Shown here: positions 24,845-33,583 of the stretch, piece after piece | Numbering within the stretch: the stretch's first letter is position 1 | Layout of the letters: each line of letters opens with the position of its first letter | Assembly: GCA_903891085.1 (NCBI GenBank) | Contig: CAITDJ010000084.1 | Span: forward strand, 1 to 64,000 | DNA: 64,000 nt | Direction of reading: 5' to 3' | Source: an uncultured Bacteroidota bacterium | GTDB lineage: Bacteria; Bacteroidota; Bacteroidia; Bacteroidales; F082 | Program-made: the position numbers and the translations under genes | The notes under the pieces: generated by a model | The model's database searches: none | Told to the model about the DNA's origin: nothing | What the model saw: only the letters and a program-made list of their open reading frames with translations

Positions 24845-24919
24845 CGCCCGTTCGTCTAGCTGGCCCAGGACGCAAGGTTTTCATCCTTGAAATCAGGGGT
24901 TCGAATCCCCTACGGGTGA
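24845..24919 (+). tRNA. tRNA-Glu (UUC)
   Basis: A 75-nt cloverleaf. The acceptor CGCCCGT pairs with ACGGGTG (one G-U pair), discriminator A. The anticodon stem CAAGG/CCTTG encloses TTTTCAT with anticodon UUC, and the T-arm is AGGGG-TTCGAAT-CCCCT. CCA is not encoded. A strong terminator starts 2 nt later. Confidence 0.95.
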
Positions 24920-24920
24920 C

Positions 24921-24950
24921 AAAAACCATCAAGAAATTGATGGTTTTTTT
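24921..24950 (+). terminator. Rho-independent terminator of tRNA-Glu
   Basis: AACCATCAA (24924-24932), the loop GAAA and TTGATGGTT (24937-24945) form a nine-pair stem with a tetraloop, followed by TTTTT. Confidence 0.85.
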
Positions 24951-25138
24951 ATTTTCATCAAAACTGGTATATACAATCAACAAATTTTGTTCTTAGTTTT
25001 GCTTCTGAATCTGTTTCCACACATACAGATATTTTCAACCTTCACAACATATTGAATAAGACCTAAATGATGGTAGTTTGGTGATTGTAAAGTAGCAATA
25101 AATAATCCTGATGTAACTGATTTATAATAATTTAGAAA

Positions 25139-26755
25139 GTGAATAACAGATTAACCGTATTTTTCATGTTTGTCATAGCTGCCATACAGCTCACAGGCAT
25201 GGTCACCATTGATTTGATGGAACATGACGCTACTCAATATGCCACTATCAGTATGCAGATGCTTCAGGACAAATCGTGGCTGGTGATTCACTGGCTGGGT
25301 GTGTCATACCTCGATAAGCCACCTTTGTTATTCTGGATGGCTGCTACCTCATTTAAGCTATTTGGCATCAATCATTTTACTTATCGTCTGCCATCGTTTT
25401 TAATCATGCTATTGGGTGTTTACAGCACTTGGAAACTCACCAAACGCCTTTATACCCATGAAACTGCAAATCTGGCTGCTTTGATACTATTCTCGACCCA
25501 GGGGATTTTCCTCATGGCGCATGACGTCCGTACTGATTCGATGTTATTGGGTTGGGTGGCATTCAGCTGCTGGCAGATTTACCTGTATTTGGAACAAAAA
25601 CAAAAACTGAATTTTATACTTGGATTTTTGGGTATTGGTTTTGCCATGTTGACAAAAGGGCCCATCGGATTTATGATTCCGGTACTCGCTTTTGGCCCGC
25701 AACTTCTGATTCAGCGCCGCTGGAGTGACATATTCAGATGGGAATGGTTGTTGGGCATTGTAATAATTTTTATTGTACTTGCGCCCATGCTTTACGGTCT
25801 GTGGATACAACATGGTGAAGAAGGTATTCATTTTTATTTCTGGAAACAAAGTTTTGGCCGGCTGACCGGAGAAAATGTCTGGCGTGATGATACCGGTCCG
25901 CTGTTTTTTACACATTCTTTCCTTTGGTCTTTTTTACCATGGACCTTGCCGGCACTGTATGGCATGGCACATCATGCAATTGAAATTTTCAGGAAACCTA
26001 AAACGACCATTTCATCCCACTTTTGGGCGATCATCTTTGTATTCATTGCCATATCGAATGCATATTTTAAACTGCCACACTATTTTTTCGTCGTATACCC
26101 TTTCATTTCAATGTTGACCGCTGCTGGAATCATGCGAATAAACGGCAATAAACTGAAATACGGAATTGTTGCACAAGCATTTACAGTTATTTTGATTGGT
26201 ATTGGAATAATCCTGCTCATGTATGTTGATTTCACCTTCAGAACACTTCTTTCCATTATTGTGATCATTGCAATTATCTCAACAGCATTGTATTTTCTAA
26301 AAATGGCTGGCTGGCCGCTGAAATCAAAATGGGTATCATTTTCACTATTGGCAATCCTCTCAGCCAATGTCTTGCTGAATATTCAGTTCTACCCAATTCT
26401 GTTAGGTTATCAGGCAGGCTCAGCCATTGGAACGGAAGTAAAAAGGATCGGTCTTCCTACGGAAAAAATGTGCTTTTTCAGACAACACCGACCTTCCTTT
26501 GATTTTTATTCACAATCATTGGTTCCAAATTATTTTGAAATGCAACAGATTGATTCTGCGATGAATAAACAATCCAAATTGTTTGTTTTTACCAATCAAT
26601 CAGGATTGGACACGTTGAGATTAACCAATTATATTATCGATTCTTTACATGTATATCCTGAATATAAAGCAACCAAACTGACATTAGGCTACCTTTTCCC
26701 TGAAAAAAGGCCTCAACTACTTAATAAGGTTTATTATTTCAGATTGCATAAATAA
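25139..26755 (+). CDS. ArnT/PMT-like membrane glycosyltransferase (GT39 superfamily)
   Basis: 538 residues with a GTG start at 25139. About eleven transmembrane helices. The family marks are the first periplasmic loop with IDLMEHDATQYA (metal-binding acidic pair) after helix 1, the second loop with LDKPPLLFWMAATSFKLFG, and FTYRLPSFL. Such enzymes move a sugar from a polyprenyl-phosphate donor to lipid A, a protein or another lipid on the periplasmic side. The C-terminal about 110 residues form a small soluble domain. It is a single gene between tRNA-Glu and the oxidoreductase gene. A second such enzyme is at 40350-42269. The acceptor is unknown; the LPS genes nearby do not decide it. Confidence 0.85.
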   Translation: MNNRLTVFFMFVIAAIQLTGMVTIDLMEHDATQYATISMQMLQDKSWLVIHWLGVSYLDKPPLLFWMAATSFKLFGINHFTYRLPSFLIMLLGVYSTWKLTKRLYTHETANLAALILFSTQGIFLMAHDVRTDSMLLGWVAFSCWQIYLYLEQKQKLNFILGFLGIGFAMLTKGPIGFMIPVLAFGPQLLIQRRWSDIFRWEWLLGIVIIFIVLAPMLYGLWIQHGEEGIHFYFWKQSFGRLTGENVWRDDTGPLFFTHSFLWSFLPWTLPALYGMAHHAIEIFRKPKTTISSHFWAIIFVFIAISNAYFKLPHYFFVVYPFISMLTAAGIMRINGNKLKYGIVAQAFTVILIGIGIILLMYVDFTFRTLLSIIVIIAIISTALYFLKMAGWPLKSKWVSFSLLAILSANVLLNIQFYPILLGYQAGSAIGTEVKRIGLPTEKMCFFRQHRPSFDFYSQSLVPNYFEMQQIDSAMNKQSKLFVFTNQSGLDTLRLTNYIIDSLHVYPEYKATKLTLGYLFPEKRPQLLNKVYYFRLHK

Positions 26756-26893
26756 TGACCGTCGATTTGCCATTTTTTAACCCTACTTAACGAAATGGCG
26801 TTCGCAATGGCAGCCCTCTGTAAATAATAATTCAAGTCATGCTGAATGTGTCAGTTCTAAATGACTCTTCCAACTGACTATTGAATATTTTTC

Positions 26894-26901
26894 TATCTTT
26901 G
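26894..26901 (+). promoter_or_regulatory. -7 box of the oxidoreductase gene
   Basis: TATCTTTG followed by CAGCCC matches TAnnTTTG and lies 57 nt before the ATG at 26959. A -33 TTG at proper distance is not evident. Confidence 0.45.
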
Positions 26902-26958
26902 CAGCCCAAATTTTTCACATTAAATATAAATCTAATATATTGGTTTTCAACTTCTTAA

Positions 26959-27612
26959 ATGAATAAAGATAATTTACACGCACTTATTTCGATTGATCAT
27001 TTGACAGAATCAGCATATCTATTACGTATGCAACGTCGTGGAATACCTTTCAAATCAGGTCAACATATCCTGCTTGGCAAAGCAGGCAGTATCCATAACC
27101 GTGAATACTCCATTTATAGTGGTGACAATGAAGATTTTATTGAGGTATTGGTAAAAGAAGTTGAGGATGGCCTGGTAAGCAAACAACTGAAAAAATCAAA
27201 AATCGGAGAAAACATGCAGATTGAAGGTCCATTGGGATTTTTCACCATCGAACCCGAATTAATCCCGACCTCCAGATTCCTGTTTATTGCCACAGGCAGC
27301 GGCATTGCTCCGTTTCACAGTTTTGTGAAGAGTTATCCTGCAATTAACTACAAAATTTTACATGGTATCCGACATGGAAATGAAGCGTATGGCAAACAGG
27401 ATTTTGATCCAAAAAGATACGTTTCCTGTACCTCGGGTGACAAGGCCGGTGATTTTCGGGGTCGTGTGACAGATTACCTCAAACTTCATCCTGTTTCGAA
27501 AGACACACATTGCTACCTTTGCGGGAACTTCAATATGATACATGAGGTTTTTGACTTGTTAGAACTGCAATCCATTCCTCCCGAACAGATACATGCAGAG
27601 GTTTATTTTTGA
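26959..27612 (+). CDS. Ferredoxin-NADP(+) reductase-like flavoprotein
   Basis: 217 residues from ATG 26959. A two-domain FAD/NAD(P)H oxidoreductase: FAD domain (about 1-95) with REYSIYS as the flavin motif, and NAD(P) domain (about 100-217) with IATGSGIAPFHSFV, LHGIRHGNEAYG and the terminal YLCGNFNMIHEVFDLL segment. It lacks an iron-sulphur domain. By family it passes electrons between NADPH and ferredoxin or flavodoxin, but a dedicated partner cannot be named. It is shorter than the plant-type enzyme (about 250-300), as in the bacterial subclass. It stands alone before miaB with a 155-bp gap. Confidence 0.85.
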   Translation: MNKDNLHALISIDHLTESAYLLRMQRRGIPFKSGQHILLGKAGSIHNREYSIYSGDNEDFIEVLVKEVEDGLVSKQLKKSKIGENMQIEGPLGFFTIEPELIPTSRFLFIATGSGIAPFHSFVKSYPAINYKILHGIRHGNEAYGKQDFDPKRYVSCTSGDKAGDFRGRVTDYLKLHPVSKDTHCYLCGNFNMIHEVFDLLELQSIPPEQIHAEVYF

Positions 27613-27767
27613 GATTGGAAGGCGCAAAGGGAATATGTTTTTGTATTCAAAAAAAAAGAAAATAATAAGAAATATTTTTCATCCAAAACGATGAAAAACA
27701 AAAGAAACAATGCATCAATAAAACGCCGGTCCTTCGACTGTTTTATTACTAAAAAATAGGATACTAA

Positions 27768-29222
27768 ATGAAATACCACCTCATATCACTAGGATGTCAA
27801 ATGAACTTATCTGACACTGAACGTGTTAATACAGTGCTCCAGCAATTGGGATTTTCACAGACAGAAGATGAAAATGAAGCATCCATATTGGGGGTAATTG
27901 CCTGTTCTGTCCGACAAAAAGCCATCGACAAGGTATATGCACGTATCTCGAAATGGAACAGAATGAAAAACCGGAAGAATTTACTCACATTTGTTTCAGG
28001 CTGCATCTTACCTGCCGACAATGAACGTTTCCTGAAGTTGTTCGATCTGGTTTTTCCGATGAGTGACCTGCCACAATTGCCTGAGATGATAAGCCAATAT
28101 GGCGTTATAACACCTGCAGGATTGCTACATGCCAATATTGAAGGAGAGACATTACTTTCAACAGTAAAAAAGACAAAAGAATCATTTTCCTCCGTTTTAA
28201 AACCCTTTAGCTTACCAGGAAAGAAACCAGAAATGATAACAATGAATCCTGGCAAAAACATTGAAGCATTCTGGGACCTTGAACCAACCCATACCTCTGA
28301 ATTTGAAGCATTTATTCCAATTCAAAACGGCTGCGACAAATTTTGCACATTTTGCGCCGTTCCATACACACGGGGCAGAGAGGTCTCACGAAGCTCAACC
28401 GAGATCATGGATGAACTCAGACAATTGGTTGAAAAAGGATTCAAATCAATTACACTCCTCGGTCAAAACGTAAACTCTTATGGGTTAGATAAAAAAGGCG
28501 AGGAAATTACTTTTCCGGAATTACTGAAGCAGATCGGTGAATTTGGACTAAGTATCGAAAAAGATTTCTGGGTGTACTTTACATCTCCACATCCACGCGA
28601 TATGAACGATGATGTGATCGAAGTAATTTCACAGTACAAATGTCTGGCAAAACAGATTCACCTTCCCATGCAATCTGGCGACGACCATGTGTTGTTGCGT
28701 ATGAACCGTAAACACTCAATGGAGAAATACCGGCAAATTGTATTTTCAATCCGGCGATTGATTCCTGAAGCAACACTGTTCACAGATATCATTGTTGGAT
28801 TCACTGGTGAAACGGAGGAACAATTTGAAAATACACGCAAAGCCATGGCTGAATTTGAATTCAATATGGCCTATATCGCCCAATATAGTGTTCGTCCGGG
28901 TGCTGCCAGTTCCAGATGGGCAGACGATGTTACAAAGGAGATTAAAAAAGCACGGTACCATATATTGACGGACGAACTCACAACTCATGCCATCAAATAC
29001 AATCGAAAATTAGTAGGCAAAACAATGCCAGTCCTTGTAAGGGGCCGTGATCGCAAGGAGGGTTATCTATCGGCACTCACAGAAGGCAAAATAGTGGTGC
29101 GATTCAAATCGGAAAAAACTGAACTCATCGGAAAATTTGTCAACATCGAAGTAACGAGCGTCACTCCCTTATCGATTGAAGGCGCATTGGCCGATCAATT
29201 GATTTCACAATCTGTACATTAA
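27768..29222 (+). CDS. miaB: tRNA methylthiotransferase, MiaB type (divergent)
   Basis: 484 residues from ATG 27768. A radical SAM enzyme that adds a methylthio group to N6-isopentenyladenosine 37 in tRNA. The N-terminal cluster ligands C10, C46 and C79 are kept (SLGCQMN, ACSVRQKA, SGCILP), the radical SAM motif is GCDKFCTFC, and LLGQNVNSYG is the MiaB hallmark; a TRAM domain ends the protein (about 420-475). Odd: the usual NTCSVREKA reads IACSVRQKA, and about 50 extra residues lie between the N-terminal and radical SAM domains. This form recalls versions from candidate-phylum bacteria rather than ordinary Bacteroidota. It is 4 nt from mtaB. Enzyme class certain; exact substrate fairly sure. 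Confidence 0.88.
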   Translation: MKYHLISLGCQMNLSDTERVNTVLQQLGFSQTEDENEASILGVIACSVRQKAIDKVYARISKWNRMKNRKNLLTFVSGCILPADNERFLKLFDLVFPMSDLPQLPEMISQYGVITPAGLLHANIEGETLLSTVKKTKESFSSVLKPFSLPGKKPEMITMNPGKNIEAFWDLEPTHTSEFEAFIPIQNGCDKFCTFCAVPYTRGREVSRSSTEIMDELRQLVEKGFKSITLLGQNVNSYGLDKKGEEITFPELLKQIGEFGLSIEKDFWVYFTSPHPRDMNDDVIEVISQYKCLAKQIHLPMQSGDDHVLLRMNRKHSMEKYRQIVFSIRRLIPEATLFTDIIVGFTGETEEQFENTRKAMAEFEFNMAYIAQYSVRPGAASSRWADDVTKEIKKARYHILTDELTTHAIKYNRKLVGKTMPVLVRGRDRKEGYLSALTEGKIVVRFKSEKTELIGKFVNIEVTSVTPLSIEGALADQLISQSVH

Positions 29223-29226
29223 AGGC

Positions 29227-30516
29227 ATGAAAAAAATTGCATTCAAAACCTTAGGTTGCCGGCTAAATCAATACGAGACAGATGCCATTGCATCACGTTT
29301 TCACAGCGGGAGTTATGAGATTGTAGATTATAGTGAAGTAGCTGATATATACATCATTAACACTTGTACAGTAACAAACCAAAGTGACCAAAAATCGCGT
29401 CAAACGATCAATCAGGCGAGAAAAATAAACAATGAGGCGGTTGTCGTAGTTACTGGATGTATGGCAAATAACTATAAAGAATCACTTCTGGAGACAGACA
29501 ATATTAGTTACGTTGTTGACAATGAACGCAAAACCTCTATATTCAGCATTATTGAATCGCATTTCAGGGGTGATGCGGCAGATCCTGAAGGATTTGACAA
29601 GGATTTATTTAGCTATGATGCAGCCTATAAAACCTTCCACACACGAAGTATGATCAAAATTCAGGATGGCTGCGACAATTTCTGCACCTTCTGCATCATT
29701 CCGAAAGTACGTGGACGGGCTACCAGCCGACCTGCCGGTGAAATATATCAAAACATCAGGGAAATACTCGAATATGGGTTCAAAGAAGTAGTCCTTACCG
29801 GTGTAAACATCGGCAGATACAACGATCAAACAACAAATTTCGAACAGCTTGTCGAAAATATCCTCAACATTCCGGGCGACTTCAGGCTTCGGATTTCATC
29901 CATTGAACCGGATGGTTTTTCGGATCGCTTTTTTGAGCTTTTTGCACATCCAAAACTAACACCACATCTTCACCTGTGTTTACAAAGTGGCTCGGAAATT
30001 ATTTTACTGAAAATGAGGCGTATGTATACTGCAAAACAATTCAGTACCATGGCAGCCAGGTTAAAAACACTTTACCCCGATTTTAACCTGACAACCGATA
30101 TTATTGTTGGTTTCCCGGGTGAAACGGAAGAAGAATTTGAGCAAACGGTTACAATGGCCAAAAATTTGGCTTTCAGTCATATTCACACCTTTAAATATTC
30201 GGTTCGCAGTGGCACACGTGCTGAAAGAATGACAGAACAAATACCCGAAAAAGTAAAAATTTCCAGATCAGAAATTATCCGGTTGATTTCGGAAGAGAAC
30301 AAAAGAAACTATATCACGCAGATGATAGGTAAAACACAACGATTGCTTGTTGAGCGCTTTGGAACCGATGGTTTCGCTCGTGGTTATGGTGAGAATTATA
30401 TACCGATCCGTGTAAAATCGAAAAATATCATGAAAAACGAATTCGTTGATGTTATCATCACCGGACTGCATGAAGGGAAAGAACCATCAGCAATCGCTGA
30501 AATTTTACAGAAATGA
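29227..30516 (+). CDS. mtaB: Threonylcarbamoyladenosine tRNA methylthiotransferase
   Basis: 429 residues from ATG 29227, 4 nt after the miaB stop. A radical SAM enzyme that converts t6A37 to ms2t6A37. The N-terminus has TLGCRLNQYETDAI (CRLNxxE is the MtaB signature), INTCTVTNQSDQKSRQ and VTGCMANN with the three cluster cysteines, then the radical SAM motif GCDNFCTFC, LTGVNIGRY, RLRISSIEP, LQSGSEIILLKMRR and DIIVGFPGETEEEF. Length is normal. Pairing with miaB in one transcript gives both A37 thiolation reactions together, which is logical although the two are usually separate. Confidence 0.95.
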   Translation: MKKIAFKTLGCRLNQYETDAIASRFHSGSYEIVDYSEVADIYIINTCTVTNQSDQKSRQTINQARKINNEAVVVVTGCMANNYKESLLETDNISYVVDNERKTSIFSIIESHFRGDAADPEGFDKDLFSYDAAYKTFHTRSMIKIQDGCDNFCTFCIIPKVRGRATSRPAGEIYQNIREILEYGFKEVVLTGVNIGRYNDQTTNFEQLVENILNIPGDFRLRISSIEPDGFSDRFFELFAHPKLTPHLHLCLQSGSEIILLKMRRMYTAKQFSTMAARLKTLYPDFNLTTDIIVGFPGETEEEFEQTVTMAKNLAFSHIHTFKYSVRSGTRAERMTEQIPEKVKISRSEIIRLISEENKRNYITQMIGKTQRLLVERFGTDGFARGYGENYIPIRVKSKNIMKNEFVDVIITGLHEGKEPSAIAEILQK

Positions 30517-30537
30517 AAAAATATTTACATACATGTT

Positions 30538-30566
30538 TTGCAATAAGAAAATTAATTGTACTTTTG
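30538..30566 (+). promoter_or_regulatory. Promoter of rpsT
   Basis: TTG at 30538-30540, an 18-bp spacer and TACTTTTG at 30559-30566 match the Bacteroidota consensus. The ATG of rpsT is 40 nt further on. Confidence 0.7.
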
Positions 30567-30606
30567 CAGCCCGAAAATGATTGATTATCTATAAGAAAAT
30601 AAGAAA

Positions 30607-30861
30607 ATGGCAAATCACAAATCGTCCATCAAAAGAATTCGTCAAAACGACGCAAGAAGACTGCGTAACCGCTATTATGGTAAAACCATGCGTAATGCAT
30701 TGAAGAAATTCAGAAGTTTGACCGAAAAAGCCGAAGCAGTTACAACCCTGCCGAAATTGCACGCAATGATTGATAAGTTGGCTAAAAGAAGCATTATTCA
30801 CAAGAATAAAGCCGGTAACTTAAAATCAAAGACGACACGGTTCGCTGCCAAACTGGCCTAA
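30607..30861 (+). CDS. rpsT: 30S ribosomal protein S20
   Basis: 84 residues from ATG 30607. It binds 16S rRNA in early assembly of the small subunit. Very basic, with the conserved start [31 protein letters not shown], and [19 protein letters not shown]. It has its own promoter and a strong terminator, so it is a single-gene unit, as is usual for rpsT. Confidence 0.98.
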   Translation: MANHKSSIKRIRQNDARRLRNRYYGKTMRNALKKFRSLTEKAEAVTTLPKLHAMIDKLAKRSIIHKNKAGNLKSKTTRFAAKLA

Positions 30862-30885
30862 AAACATTTTAACTATTTGGTTTAT

Positions 30886-30917
30886 AGCCTCTTCTTTTTC
30901 AAAAGAAGAGGCTTTTT
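30886..30917 (+). terminator. Rho-independent terminator of rpsT
   Basis: AGCCTCTTCTTTT (30886-30898) pairs with AAAAGAAGAGGCT (30901-30913) across a very short loop, followed by TTTTAG. The stem is long and strong. Confidence 0.88.
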
Positions 30918-31014
30918 AGTTTAGATAGGAAATCTTATTGTCTGGATGTTCGAAATATATTCCATTTGCATTTTTTTTTGCAAATCAGTATTTTTAACGT
31001 CCAATCAAAAGGTT

Positions 31015-31737
31015 ATGCAACAAAATGATAATCCAACTTCTGGAAACTATCCAAAAAACAATTCAATCAAACAATGGGCTGAAGACGATAAACCGCGCGA
31101 AAAGCTTTTAAACAAGGGTAAAATCAACCTGAGCGATGCCGAACTTGTTGCCATATTGATCAATTCGGGAAACAGGAAAGAAACCGCCGTTGATCTGGCC
31201 AGGAGAATTTTAAAGGATAAACACGATAATCTGATTGAATTATCACGTATGAGTGTCCATGATCTGATGCAATATTCAGGAATTGGTGAGGCGAAAGCAA
31301 TTACAATTATTGCTGCGCTTGAACTTGGAAAGCGAAGAAGGCAAAGTGAAGTGCTCGAACTGAAGCAGATTAAAACCAGTCATGATGCCTTCGAATGTTT
31401 ATATGCAAATCTTTCCGATCTGAATTTTGAACAGTTTTGGGTACTGTTTCTTGATAGGGCAAATCAGGTAATAAAAACAAAGCAAATCAGCGATGGTGGT
31501 GTAGCCGGAACCGTGGCCGATCCAAAGAAAATATTCAAATTTGCTCTTGAAGCCAATGCTTCGAGCCTCATTTTGTGTCACAACCATCCTTCGGGGCAGC
31601 TAACTCCCAGTCCGCAAGACATCACTTTGACAAAAAAAATGGTTGCTGCCGGTGAAACCATCGAAATCAAGGTGTTGGATCATTTGATTATCGGAGGTAA
31701 TTCATTTTACAGTTTTGCCGATGAGGGGATGCTATGA
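31015..31737 (+). CDS. radC: RadC family protein (JAB/MPN domain)
   Basis: 240 residues from ATG 31015; the open frame extends 23 codons upstream, but that stretch is not family-like. The N-terminal helix-hairpin-helix part (about 15-95) has DKPREKLLNKGKINLSDAELVAILI and YSGIGEAKA. The JAB/MPN domain (about 110-240) has the metal motif HNHPSG-x4-PS-x2-D (HNHPSGQLTPSPQD) and ends with LDHLIIG. RadC was named as a DNA-repair protein, but its biochemical role is unsettled; metalloprotease-like activity is possible. It stands alone between rpsT and a convergent methyltransferase gene. Confidence 0.93.
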   Translation: MQQNDNPTSGNYPKNNSIKQWAEDDKPREKLLNKGKINLSDAELVAILINSGNRKETAVDLARRILKDKHDNLIELSRMSVHDLMQYSGIGEAKAITIIAALELGKRRRQSEVLELKQIKTSHDAFECLYANLSDLNFEQFWVLFLDRANQVIKTKQISDGGVAGTVADPKKIFKFALEANASSLILCHNHPSGQLTPSPQDITLTKKMVAAGETIEIKVLDHLIIGGNSFYSFADEGML

Positions 31738-31798
31738 AAGTGAAAAGTATTAAACTTATGAATACATCAGGCTTACTTAGCTTTGACTACTTTTAAAA

Positions 31799-33025
31799 TC
31801 AAGATAAATCGCCCCTCGCCTTTTCTGTCTTCATGTCTTTGTATGTACCTCCAAAAATATCGAAGCAAACGAATCGACATTCGAGAGGACCATTGAAAAC
31901 GATCAGTTTTTTTGATGGTTTAAGTCCGATCAACTTTAAAACAGGCAAATCACTGCTGATGACCCAGGCTTTGTAACCCCTGAAATTGTGTTTCAAGGTG
32001 TCGCCAACCATCATGTATAAGCCTTCAATATCACTTTCTTCCAACCGTTCGCCATAGGGAGGATTGATAATCATGATTCCATCGCCTTCGGGCGGTTGAA
32101 TTTTATCAAACTCTTTGTGCATCAGTTTAATATCCTTGTGCAAATGCGCTTTTCGAACATTTTCCTGAGCGATGCTAATTGCTTTCGCAGAATGGTCGGA
32201 ACCCCAAATCTCAAAATCAAAATCACATATTTTTGCTGAATATTCATCCACAATATTTTTCCAAAGTAGTTCATCGAAATCATTCCATTTGATAAAGCCA
32301 TATTCTTCACGAAAATATCCGGCTGGTATTTTCATCGCAAACATGGCAGCTTCAATGGGCAAAGTGGCTGAGCCACACATTCCATCGATAAAATGACTAT
32401 TGGCCTGCCAACCGGTAAGTTGGATCAGTCCGGCAGCCAGTACCTCGTTGAGTGGGGCTTTGTCAACTGCAGTCCTGTAACCTCGTTTGTGCAAGGAATC
32501 GCCCGAGCTATCTATCGACAAGGTACAATCCTGATTGTAGATATGAATATTGATGCGCAGATCCGGATTATTGGTATCAACAGAAGGACGGATACCAGTT
32601 TTACTTCTGAATCGGTCAACAAGTCCATCCTTGGCTTTTTGTGAAACAAAAAGTGAGTGCGTAAAAGTACTTCCACTTACCACTGAATCGATTGCAAAAG
32701 TCTGATTTTCTGTCAGATACTCCTCCCATGGAAATGCATTCATCATATTGTATAATGCCATTTCATTTTCAAGCTGAAATGTCGAGATTTTCTTTAGCAC
32801 ACGTAAGGCGGTTCTAAGCACATAGTTCGCTTTATACAGTAGCGCCATATCGCCGGTGAATTGCACCGCACGTGTAAGTAATTCGATATTTTCGGCTCCG
32901 AGTTGCTCCAACTCTTTGGCCAGTACAGCTTCCAGACCCGAGACAGTCTTTGCTAAGTAGGTATTTGTTTCGATATTCAAGTTGATAATTTTCGACAAAG
33001 ATAGTCTGAATCTATTGAACTTCAA
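31799..33025 (-). CDS. THUMP-domain 23S rRNA methyltransferase (RlmL/YcbY type)
   Basis: 408 residues from ATG 33025. A start some 15 codons further in (TTG in the segment NLNIETN) would bring the protein close to the family N-terminus, since homologues begin near YLAKTVSGLE. The THUMP domain (about 20-170) is followed by a class I SAM methyltransferase domain with GSATLPIEAA for SAM binding and NPPYGERL as the catalytic NPPY motif. The family methylates N2 of guanosines in 23S rRNA (RlmL) or tRNA, so the exact site is not certain. It is minus-strand, convergent with radC. Confidence 0.88.
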   Translation of the reverse strand: MKFNRFRLSLSKIINLNIETNTYLAKTVSGLEAVLAKELEQLGAENIELLTRAVQFTGDMALLYKANYVLRTALRVLKKISTFQLENEMALYNMMNAFPWEEYLTENQTFAIDSVVSGSTFTHSLFVSQKAKDGLVDRFRSKTGIRPSVDTNNPDLRINIHIYNQDCTLSIDSSGDSLHKRGYRTAVDKAPLNEVLAAGLIQLTGWQANSHFIDGMCGSATLPIEAAMFAMKIPAGYFREEYGFIKWNDFDELLWKNIVDEYSAKICDFDFEIWGSDHSAKAISIAQENVRKAHLHKDIKLMHKEFDKIQPPEGDGIMIINPPYGERLEESDIEGLYMMVGDTLKHNFRGYKAWVISSDLPVLKLIGLKPSKKLIVFNGPLECRFVCFDIFGGTYKDMKTEKARGDLS

Positions 33026-33103
33026 TCATTTCAGGCAATTATTACCTTGATAATTAATTCTTAAATATTCATAATCAATTGGTTTCTGTTTTGTTTTGCT
33101 GAT

Positions 33104-33111
33104 TATCTTTG
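33104..33111 (+). promoter_or_regulatory. -7 box of the MazG-type gene; decides its start
   Basis: TATCTTTG matches TAnnTTTG. It sits inside the longest open frame (from 33096), so translation must begin downstream, at ATG 33126 or 33132. Confidence 0.55.
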
Positions 33112-33125
33112 TTGAAGATAATAAA

Positions 33126-33458
33126 ATGACAATGACGATAGAACAAGCACAACAAAATGTAGATCAATGGATTAAACAGATTGGCGTTCGGTATTTCAAC
33201 GAACTCACCAACACTGCTTTGCTGATGGAAGAAGTGGGTGAACTGGCACGTATCATGGCCAGAAAATACGGGGAGCAATCGTATAAAACAACCGATAAAA
33301 ACATGGACGCCGCAGATGAAATGGCTGACATTCTGTTTGTTTTGATATGCCTCGCCAACCAGACGGGAGTGAATCTGACAGAAGCATTTGAAAAAAATTT
33401 GATAAAAAAAACGGAACGCGACAAAAACAGACATAAGTCGAATCCGAAATTAATTTGA
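33126..33458 (+). CDS. MazG-like nucleotide pyrophosphohydrolase
   Basis: 110 residues from ATG 33126, with an in-frame ATG at 33132 also possible. An all-helical NTP-PPase of the MazG superfamily, with the ExxE-x12-28-ExxD metal motif visible as EEVGELARIM and DEMADILFVL. It would hydrolyse (d)NTPs to monophosphate and pyrophosphate, removing abnormal nucleotides. A single-domain protein of this length acts as a dimer or tetramer. It is divergent from the rRNA methyltransferase gene. An octamer repeat begins 2 nt after the stop. Confidence 0.9.
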   Translation: MTMTIEQAQQNVDQWIKQIGVRYFNELTNTALLMEEVGELARIMARKYGEQSYKTTDKNMDAADEMADILFVLICLANQTGVNLTEAFEKNLIKKTERDKNRHKSNPKLI

Positions 33459-33459
33459 A

Positions 33460-33497
33460 AATTTGGCAATTTGGCAATTTGGCAATTCGGCAATTCG
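33460..33497 (+). repeat. Octamer tandem repeat
   Basis: Three exact copies of AATTTGGC (33460-33483), then AATTCGGC and AATTCG. It begins 2 nt after the MazG stop and stands 87 bp before the ABC permease gene. A two-copy array with the same period lies at 35071-35086 in the same operon. Confidence 0.9.
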
Positions 33498-33583
33498 AAA
33501 ATGAATCATTTTTAGATATGGATAAACCAGAGACCAGAAACCAGAAATTAAAAATATAAAACCCCAAAACAACACATAAACTT

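Noticed and set aside
26769-26799. Hairpin GCCATTT/AAATGGC after the GT39 gene
   Set aside because: A 17-nt loop and no T run; weak as a terminator and not otherwise conserved as far as can be seen.
31015-31737. radC as mark of a mobile island
   Set aside because: Full-length core-type RadC between housekeeping genes; no integrase, toxin-antitoxin or phage genes nearby.
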